Origin: Monarcha castaneiventris obscurior
Taxonomy: Eukaryota; Chordata; Aves; Passeriformes; Monarchidae
Direction of reading: 5' to 3'
NCBI GenBank assembly: GCA_026261815.1
Contig: JAMPIT010000890.1
Coordinates: forward strand, 5,548,001 to 5,612,000
DNA length: 64,000 nucleotides
The notes beneath the pieces are model-generated. The model did no database searches. It was given only the letters and a program-made list of their open reading frames with translations, and was not told where the DNA came from. A program made the position numbers and the translations under genes. Position 1 is the stretch's first letter, and each line of letters opens with the position of its first letter. Of this stretch, positions 52,901 through 61,004 are shown one piece after another.

Positions 52901-54819
52901 TTATGCTGCAGATGACAATTTGCCAATTGGGGTGACTCAAAGCTTTTTATCTGCAGGATGTGAAAAACACATTGGAAACAACAGCCCTGCATGGGGTAAA
53001 AAAACCTTCAAAACTTTACACATGTAGTTATGGGCTCTAAAGTGACTGCTGCCAGTAAGAAAAGAGGTTTTAGAGCTTCAACATCTGCTCAGTCCTCATT
53101 AGTAGTTATGCTAAAAATTATTAGGAATAGTGAACAGAAAATCCCCCCAGGCAGCTGTTTAAGTGCATGGTGTTTTTACATCTTGAGTGCTGCGTGCAAT
53201 TTGTTTGTCTAGCTCAAAAATGATCTAGCAGATCTGGGCAACCTCCAAAGCAGGTCAAGAAGGATTATCAGTAGTACAGAACAGCTTTCTCTAAGTGGTG
53301 ATTAAATGGCCCAAGGCTGCTTGGTGTGGGGGGAAAATAAAGGTGTCTGGGGGGAAGATACATGGGAAAACTATAGAAGTATGAGTTTTGTGGAGAGGGG
53401 GAAGTTGGTTGGTCTTATAACTCAGGAGTCCAGAACATCAAATGAGATTACAGAGTAGCAGATTCGGTACAAACAAAAGGAACCTTTGGTTTTTTTCTGA
53501 CAGTGGTAAATTATGTTGCCGAAGTCATTGCGAAATGGAATCAGATCTTGAATTGCCTTCAAGCTGGGGAGTGAGAACTAAAGTTTTCATAGGGAAGGAT
53601 CCCCTAAAAGAAAAGGGCACAAAAATACCTTGAACCACCTAGGAAAGATCTTTTTCAGTTAGCAACTTAAGTCCTTGCTGTCACAGAAAAGGAGTCTTGT
53701 GATCTTTCCCAAAGATTTAGAAATCCCCCTATTAAAGCTAGTTAACATTTTCCTAACCTACTCTTCTGGTTGGAAATCTGTCATTGACAGACACGAACCA
53801 TCTTCTAAATTGCCAGTCTTAATTTATTCATGACTTGGGTGAATGTAAGGCTCTTGTACCAGCCTTAACCCTCAGCACGAGAGGCTCTTCTTTCTCCCCT
53901 GGTGCTTATTGCCCTCATATATTTTGTAAAATTGCAGAAGAACAGTGTTGCAAGGAAACATTCATGGTTAAGTAGTCCTTACCCTCACTTCAAAGCCAAT
54001 CCAGTCATCCTGATAAAATTCCTGATTGATATTTGAGTAACCTGTTTATGAAGACATTGAGCAGAGAAAACATCCACACGGCACTTGGCAGATGCACGCT
54101 GGTGTTTTCCTACTTCACCTTCCCATTCGGGAACAGAAAATGTGCTGCTTCATTTTTAACTTCAAAGGGGAGAATTAAAACAGAAGGTGGAAGAATGAAA
54201 AAGCTTATTCTCTAGTCATCTAGGCAAACCAGACAGGAATAAATACATAAAAGGCACAGTCAAAAGGGTCAAATTCTTGGATTATAGCATAAATGCTTTA
54301 AGTAGAAGCTCAGAGTAACTGTGTGTTACCCATGAGAAAAAAAAAATTAAAGGGATTACAGTCAAACAGTGTAGTAAAAAAAGCCACTAAGGAAAGCTAG
54401 AAATGATGTTTCAACACTCATGTACACACACAAAAAGAGATGCCCGAATTCTGGGAAGTTAAATGCTAAACTCTAAGAAGAAAAGCCATGGGGAAAAAAA
54501 AAGGGGGAGTGAGGGGTGGGTGTGGAGCTGAGCCTGCTAAATGCACTTTCCACCTCCTACATATATCAGAAATAGGGATGTTGCTGTCAGTTCTGTAGGG
54601 ATAATAAATGATTGAGGCACAGTCAGGGGCACCCAGAGAGGATCAGACTATGTAATAAAAAGGCATTAAAAAAATTCCTTTTGATGAAACTGAGGGAGCT
54701 TTCTCATATTGCAACATCTCTTTCTCGGGTGCTTTTCTGACCATCTAACTCTAATTAAACTACTGATAGAAAAGGTTTCCAAATAATTTAACAGGAAGAA
54801 TGGTAACCATTTGCAAGAG
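49939..54819. other. Unique noncoding DNA, no gene supported
   Basis: Nearly 5 kb without a recognisable gene. Frames of up to 120 codons near 50442-50804 overlap antiparallel and are not recognised. An imperfect 19-bp tandem repeat lies at 53323-53360. The segment 54230-54819 just upstream of the ancient CR1 fragment is A-rich and may hide further, unrecognisable LINE sequence. Confidence 0.6.
53323..53360 (+). repeat. Imperfect tandem repeat, two ~19-bp units
   Basis: GGTGTGGGGGGAAAATAA is followed directly by AGGTGTCTGGGGGGAAGATA. The two units share GGTGT, GGGGGGAA and AATA-like parts. It is a small local duplication with a G6 run in each unit. Confidence 0.6.
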
Positions 54820-55640
54820 CTAAAAAACATTCACACAAGAGGTGTCAAGGAATGTAAATATGAAAATGTTGACCTACCAGCTCTGTTCTTTTCATGTACT
54901 CTTTAAATAGCTCTTGGTACCACGGGAATGGAAAGTGGTAAATATAACAAATATTTTTGAAGTAAAGTCTTAGAGCATCTGGTATAAACTGTGATTAAGA
55001 ACAGAATGAGTAGGCATTGGATAAATTGATCCAGTAAGGGAAAAAACCAACTATGCAGTTTTTATATACAGAAGTCATTACCATACAAATCTATTGAAAC
55101 TGTCTGCAACATGTGTATTAATAACAAGAATCCAATAAATACAGAGTACCAGAATTTTAAAATCTTTTGACAGAGATTCTCTGATGAAAGTCTTTTAAAA
55201 ATATCATGGGATAAGAGAAAAGGTTAGTTAATTTGTATATATCGTTGCTATGTATTAAATGTTTGTACTTAATTTATTCCAAATACTTTTTTTAAAGATA
55301 AGTAATGAAGTGAAAAGGTAATGGCACTCTATACCATGGTCCTAGGACCTGCTATGTTCTGCATAGCCACAGGGGATTGCAGAAGGAGTGATTAGGAAGC
55401 AATAAAATTTCCTGGTATTTTCATGCTAATCCAGAAATACAAATCTAAAATTGCCATTGAAGTGTTGAGGACATTAAGTGACTGGCTGACAAAATAGCAG
55501 ACAGAATTCAGTGTCAATAAATGCAAAGTAATACAATGGAGAATGGTGCTAAGTGTGTGTACATAATAAGGGCTTAGCTGAAATCTTTTCCAGGAAAGAG
55601 AGGTAAAAATTATGGTAAGTTCAATGGAAACAACAGCCAA
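54820..55640 (+). mobile_element. Ancient CR1-family LINE fragment (reverse transcriptase region)
   Basis: Several stretches follow the order of amniote CR1 ORF2. CATTCACACAAGAGG (54829) matches the IHPRV region. HGIREK (55205-55222) matches HGIRGK. VLGPAMFCIA (55339-55368) matches the ILGPVLFN motif. EAIKFPGIF (near 55396-55422) stands where EVAKFADDT carries the catalytic aspartates. DWLTK-stop-QTEFSVNKCKV (55480-55530) matches the WAxKWQMxFxVxKCKV block. TTAGCTGAAATC...CAGGAAAGAG (55574) continues the pattern. From 55339 to 55530 one frame is retained with two stops (55393 and 55495). Other parts are shifted. The catalytic motif is lost, so the copy is dead. It resembles turtle and crocodile CR1 more than young bird CR1, so it is likely very old. 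Confidence 0.72.
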
Positions 55641-55989
55641 AACTTTTTCTTTTCACCTCCCTTCTCCCATTGAAAGATGTTTTCCTAAATCAAAGTGCTG
55701 AGCTCTTCAATTTAGTTGATTTCCACATCTATTTCCCCTAGTTTATCAAAATTTACTGGTCCAGATCTGAAACAGAAAACTGTAGATGTCAAAGTGGAAC
55801 ACTCCATCTGGGCAGTGGAAGTAATTAACCACGGGGAGAGATTGCCCAAAGGTGACAGTGAACCATCCTTCACATCAAATTTTTTGAGCGAGATCAAACT
55901 TCTCTGCTCTGAGGTCAGTGTTGGCTCAGAAGCAGGACTTTGGGCTTGACACTGGCTGAACTCCTGTGCTCCACACTCCCCACCACAGC
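55641..55989. other. Unique noncoding DNA between LINE relic and TAAT-rich tract
   Basis: No feature is recognisable here. Short antiparallel frames near 55712-55949 are not supported. Part of this may be further decayed LINE sequence. Confidence 0.5.
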
Positions 55990-56460
55990 TCTCCCGATGC
56001 CTCTTTCCTCACCATCATCTCTACTGTACGTGCACTTCTCCCCAACAAAACACAGCTCAAAACGTATTGCATTTACTAATTAGGATAGCAGTTACTAATT
56101 AAGTTTAAATTCCTATGTACCAATCAAATTTTATTTCCTAATTGTGCTACATTATCACTAATTAGAATAGCAGTTTTTACTTAATGGATTATATTTAAAT
56201 TAAGATGTCTCCATCCAATGTTTTTTCCTACTTACATTTTAACTAATTGGTAGTGCAATTATTAAGTTACGTTGAAATTGAAAATATATCAGGCTGGTAG
56301 GGAATCATATGATAGTTTGCTTACGTCTGTATGATACTAGTAGGAATGATTAAGATACAGTCCAGTTAATTAGTTCTGGAATCAAAATAATTTCATAAGT
56401 GTTTGAATAAGAAGTGAGTGTACGCTAGTCCCTTGCCACAGCATTAAGGAGGAGCTTATT
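55990..56460. promoter_or_regulatory. TAAT-rich tract, candidate homeodomain-bound element
   Basis: Within about 470 bases the homeodomain core TAATTA or TAATT recurs many times: ACTAATTAGG at 56075, ACTAATTAAG near 56094, ACTAATTAGAATAG at 56157, AACTAATTGG at 56241, GTTAATTAG near 56365. ATTA-rich intervals without long homopolymers separate them. Part of the density arises from the tandem duplication annotated separately. Enhancer function is an inference from motif density alone. Confidence 0.33.
56075..56262 (+). repeat. Two-copy tandem duplication, period about 82 bp
   Basis: Unit 1 (56075-56156) begins ACTAATTAGGATAGCAGTT and unit 2 (from 56157) begins ACTAATTAGAATAGCAGTT. Both continue with a TTAAATT-ATGT-CCAATC/CCATCCAAT-TTTCCTA-TTGGTGC-like order. 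Unit 2 has small insertions and runs to about 56262. Divergence between units shows that the duplication is old. Each unit brings its own TAATTAG cores, which roughly doubles the number of potential homeodomain sites. Confidence 0.7.
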
Positions 56461-56640
56461 ATGGGCTCAGTAAGAATCTAACGTGCTTATGGGTACTAAT
56501 CAGCTCAGATTCAATCTGCAAATGTTTGGGCTCATCTTCAGGAGCGTATTTAGATATATACCTGTATTTAAGCATGTTCTTACTGCATATCTCACATTTC
56601 TGAATCAAAGTCTTTTGATTCCTACTTGTCAACACTTTAC

Positions 56641-57664
56641 CCATTCTGTGATCCTGTGATTTAAGGTTGGAAGGGGCCACTGGAGGTCATCTGGTCCAAA
56701 CTCCCTCCTCAAGCAGGTTTCCCTAGAGCACTGTGCTCTGGATGGTGTCCAGATGGTTCTTGAATATCTCCAGTGAGGGAGACTCCACAACGTCTCTGAG
56801 CAGCCCACTCCAATGCTCTGCCCCCTGCTCTTGTTCAGGTGAAACTTTCTGTGCATCAGTTTCTGCTCATTGCCTCGTCTTATTGCTTGGCACCACTGAG
56901 AAGAGTCTGGTTCCATCCTTTTGATATGGCCCCTTCAGTTAATCGTATACATCAATCTCAATCTTCCCTGGTCCAGGCTAAACTAGCCCAGATCCATCAG
57001 TCTTTTCTCCTAAGAGAGGTCTCCCAGTCTTCTCAATATCTTTGTCACTCTCCACTGGACTCACTCCAGGAGCTCCATGCCTTTTGTCCTGAGGAGCCCC
57101 GCACTGGACACAGCACTCCAGGCGAGGCATCACCAGGGTTGAGCAGAGGGGCAGGATCACCCCCCTCAACCTGCTGGCAATGCTCTTCCCAGTGCACCCC
57201 AGGATACCATCGGCCTTCTTGGCCACCAGGGCACTGCTGGCTCATGGATGGCTTGGTGTCCACCAGGACCCCCAGGTCCTTCTCCATGGAGCTGCTTCCC
57301 AGCAGCTCAGCACTCAGCTTGTGCTGGTGTGTGGGGTTATTCTGCCCCAGGTGTAGGACCCTGCATTTGCCTTTGCTGAATTTCAGACAGTGCCTCTCTG
57401 CCCATCTCTCCATCCTATCATGGTCCTTCTGAAGGGCTCCACAGCCCTCTGGGGAATCAGCCACTCCTCCCAGCTTTGTGTCATCAGTGAACTTGCTGAG
57501 GAGGCATCTGCCCCTTCATCCAAGTCATGGGCGAACAAGTTAAACAAAACTGGGCCCAGTATTGACCCCTGTGGGACACTACTAGTGATGAGCCTCCAAG
57601 TGGACCCTGTGCTCCTGATCACAACCCTGAGATATGCCATTCAGGCAGCTCTCAATCCACCAGT
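56641..57664 (-). mobile_element. 5'-truncated avian CR1 LINE
   Basis: On the minus strand this is the 3' quarter of a CR1 element: reverse-transcriptase motifs from about 57640 down to the ORF2 end, then the short 3' untranslated part (GATGACCTCCAGTGGCCCC and TTCCAACCTTAA, complementary to 56664-56700). Motifs seen include VPQGSILGPVLFNLF, ERWAERHCLKFSKGKCRVLH, SSSMEKDLGVLVD and GILGCTGKSIASRLR, all characteristic of avian CR1. The 5' end is truncated at about 57664, as usual for CR1. The 3' end carries two octamers, ATTCTGTG and ATCCTGTG (56643-56658 on the plus strand), whose orientation is opposite to the usual CR1 tail. Several frameshifts show that it is inactive. Target duplications are not expected for CR1 and none was seen. 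Confidence 0.93.
56700..57640 (-). pseudogene. CR1 ORF2 (reverse transcriptase) remnant, frameshifted
   Basis: The C-terminal part of the CR1 ORF2 protein is encoded in pieces. 57640 to about 57505 carries PQGSILGPVLFNLF. Near 57505 an indel changes frame. 57491 to about 57230 carries the catalytic box, reading FTDD (57491-57480) where CR1 has FADD, and the ERWAERHCLKFSKGKC block. A second shift near 57226 leads into KKADGILGCTGKSIASRL...LPLCSTLVMPRLECCVQ. A further shift near 57100 precedes the last stretch, with KLMHRKFHLN at about 56862-56833. The endonuclease domain and the N-terminal half of the reverse transcriptase are absent. The plus-strand 197-codon frame at 56839-57432 is the antisense shadow of this relic. 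Confidence 0.88.
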
Positions 57665-60600
57665 TTTTTTGTGATGGCTAAGAGAAAAAGGGCTTTGAAG
57701 TGTTACTGACTGTGCTGTACTCTATTCTGTAACACCATCCAAGTAGATGTTGGTAATGCTTCACAAACACAAGACTATTGCCAAGTGCTGATAATTAGCA
57801 AAGATGTAAACTGCAGCCTTAAATCACAGATACATGTCAAAATCCAGAACAGAGGCTTATTACCAAGCTAGCTAGAGCACAGAGAGGGAACCATCTCTGG
57901 CTAAAGGAGTTGTGATTCTTGCTCTCTGTTGATTGTGACCTTAAAGCAGCATGGCATTTCAGATTGCAGCAAATGCCATGACCTGGGGGTTTTAGTGCCA
58001 CAGCCCTTCAGAGGAGCACAGCGTGAAAGCTGCAGGCCCTGCTTGTCCTTCCCAGTGTCAGTGCCAGCTGACCCTCACTGCTAACAACACCTCAGCTCAC
58101 CAAGAGTAAGGGACTCTGTACTGCTGAGCAGTGCACATGGGGGTGAAGAGCTACAACCCTGGAAAACTCCAGTGTATTTTCCTTCCAGCGCCATTGTGAA
58201 CTTAAAGAACGGGGCTGCATTCTTATGGAAACTCCGCCTTCTGTTTTTTGTGATCCAACATGTTATTCTTGACTGCTTAAAGGCTTTTTGTAACAGCATC
58301 ATGACAGAAGCAGATATCTGGGAAAAGAAGTCTGTAATGACTTACTACCAATTTCAGAGTTGGAATATTACTAAGAGAAGGTGAGGGTGGGTATAATGAT
58401 TCAACTGATCTATAACAGGTTAACAACCTTCCTCATAATAGGTTATGTTGAAGAGAAACCAGCTAGATTAGATAAATAAATAAATACATGTGGTAAAATG
58501 ACTGTTAAACTAGAAGGAGAGGTCACTGGTTCTTCACAGGCAGAAGGTCCCATTAAAAAATGTCATTAAATGCAAAGTTTTGTGTCCCTGAGGTTTTAAA
58601 AATATTTCAGCAATATCAGCTCACCTCACTTCCCCACCCTAAGAGGGTAAATTTCAAAAAAGGCTTATATTCAGAATACCTTCCTCTTCCTCCCAACCTA
58701 TGCTTTCTGAGCTTTACAGGAGCAGACTGGAACTCCAGAGAAATCCATTAAGAGAAATCCAGTCCTTTCAAAAAACCTGCACCATTTAAGGATAAATGCA
58801 GAAGAAAAGATTTTAGAAAGTCAGATTGTCCTCATATTAAAAAAGATGGAGTTTTGAAAGTCCTGTAACAGCCAATGTCATCAAAAGCTCCTGGTGTATT
58901 GAAAAAGAACAGAAAATGTCAATGGAAAACTACTTAATAGAGGCAGAAGGATCAGTTTGAGAGGTAGGAGATGATAAGCCAAGCTAGCAATGTATGTTTG
59001 AGACTGATTGTGTCCTTCATTGTAATGCAGCTATAGACATGAAGGCAGATGCTGTATGATTATTCTTTAACAGTGAACTATGAGGGGATTTTATCCATTT
59101 TCTTTCTAATTTACTCTGACTTTGTAAAACCGTGGTACTCCAAGCTCTGCTGCAGCATGCTAAGGACTCCTGTCTGTACAACGAGAACAAAGGATGAAAG
59201 ACCTGAGCTGTATTTTTCCATCTGTGTAACTTAAGGCAGAATGTAGAGTCTTTTCCCCAACCAGCTTGGACAGCTTTTAGAGTGTAGCTGCTTTTGACTG
59301 AAATGGGGAACCCAGATGAGCGTCATGGTCTGGGAAATTTCTCAGAGTTGGGTCAGCTCCAAATGGAAACTACAAATCTGCCACTGGGTGAATACACAAG
59401 GGGTGCAAGCGAGTTTTTGTGGGCTACTCATACTTAATATAGTAAACACCCCATCCTCAAAATATCTGCATTTCACCCTCTGTCTTAATAAGTAACAGAA
59501 ACAGGGCAGCACCTTGGGTTAGATACACAACTGCTAAAATTGCGTGGGGATGTCCTGATTTGCTGCAGTGGCACCTGCACTGTTCCAAAGAAATGATTTC
59601 ATGGTCTGCAATTCAATAATCACCTTTGATGCTTACAGGAGGTGCCCTCAGCCAAACCATATAGGAACCACTAGGAACATTTCTGATTGAGTTAGTTGCT
59701 GTGAGAATATGATATCATGTCACATCATAACTTTTTTGAGCTATGTATTGCTTTTAGTGATGTGTCCACATATTTCTGTTTTCTTAAACTCATGGGGTTT
59801 AACACACCAGCTTTGGATGGAAAAAAAGAAGCAGGTTCAGACCCTTACCCTCTGAGTTGCTGTCATCCAAAGAGAAAAATTGCCCTGATTTAGCCTAAAG
59901 AATAGAAAGAGGACTTGGATGAATGCTGTAGCCATAAGGCTGCATGCAGGAAAAGCTTAAATTTTGTTCAGGATGAAGGTGAGGGAACCCAAAACTATGG
60001 GATTCCATTTTTGCAAAAATTACCCAGTGGGGTTTGGTCATGCTCCACACTATGGGCTCAAGACCTCCAGACCTACCACGAAATGTGCACAAGCTTCCTG
60101 TCTGGTCAGTTTTATCTTCAAAGCATTATCTCAATCTAGTGTACAATAGTGCACAAACATTCTCATATAAAAGCATGTAAGGTACAACTGAGCACAAATG
60201 GTATGAAATCAGTAGGGAAGCATTACTGTTAGAGGCTCTGATGGCAAAATCTGAACTTCAGTGTACTATTTTTGTTCTCAGTAATTTAAAAAGTTAAAAA
60301 AAATTATACAAAGCACCATGTGTGTATGTGTAACTATGATAACTGTGACAAACTAGTTAGCAAAGCTGAGGAGCTGGTATTTGTTAAGATAGACAGACTG
60401 AGTTTGCACCAAATTTTATTTAACTGTAATTCTGGTGAAGAAATACCTTCTGATCCTTCTATGAAATTCTTCCAGCACATCCCTCACCCCACACAGATGG
60501 GAATTCATTTGCTAAAAGGACAGTTGGCAGCAAAGACCATCCTGAGCTTTGTGGGCTATGTCTCTTCAGGAGACATTATTATGGCAAACACTCCCTCTGT

Positions 60601-60963
60601 GCTAAGACATTTAAACAGTCTTCCCGGCAATGTTAAATATGTAAGGTGTGCATGATTATGAAATATAACTATACAATGACTTTCATATTTAAAAAGCAGC
60701 AGAATGTTTTCCAGCTGTGGCCAGTAAAGTGTCAGAATATGATATTACTCTCAGCATTCATTTCTGAAGGCAAAACTATTCCTACTTCCCTCACTCCCTC
60801 TCTGGATTGTTCTCCTCCACACCTGATGGTCTTTGTTGTTTGAGGCAAGTCTTCATTACCAATTAACTTCTCAAACTGACTGAGAAATCCAGACCCAGAA
60901 AGCAGTCCAGCACTAGTGAAAATTCTCCAATTTCTTTCACAGGGACAACACGTTCATAGGTGT
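57665..60963. other. Unique noncoding DNA, no gene supported
   Basis: No gene or transposon recognised. An AAAT microsatellite of about four units lies at 58472-58487. The 111-codon frame at 60320-60655 is not recognised and has no supporting context. Confidence 0.6.
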
Positions 60964-61004
60964 AATCCAGATAAAAATCTCCTTCAATCCAGATGAAAAT
61001 CTCC
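60964..61004 (+). repeat. 22-bp-period tandem duplication
   Basis: AATCCAGATAAAAATCTCC at 60964-60982 is repeated as AATCCAGATGAAAATCTCC at 60986-61004, with one mismatch in 19 bases. It is a recent-looking small local duplication. Confidence 0.85.

Noticed and set aside
56839..57432. 197-codon open frame on the plus strand
   Set aside because: It is the antisense reading of the minus-strand CR1 reverse-transcriptase relic, and the true coding sense is minus.
60320..60655. 111-codon plus-strand frame
   Set aside because: Translation is not recognisable and lies in AT-rich sequence without promoter or exon context.
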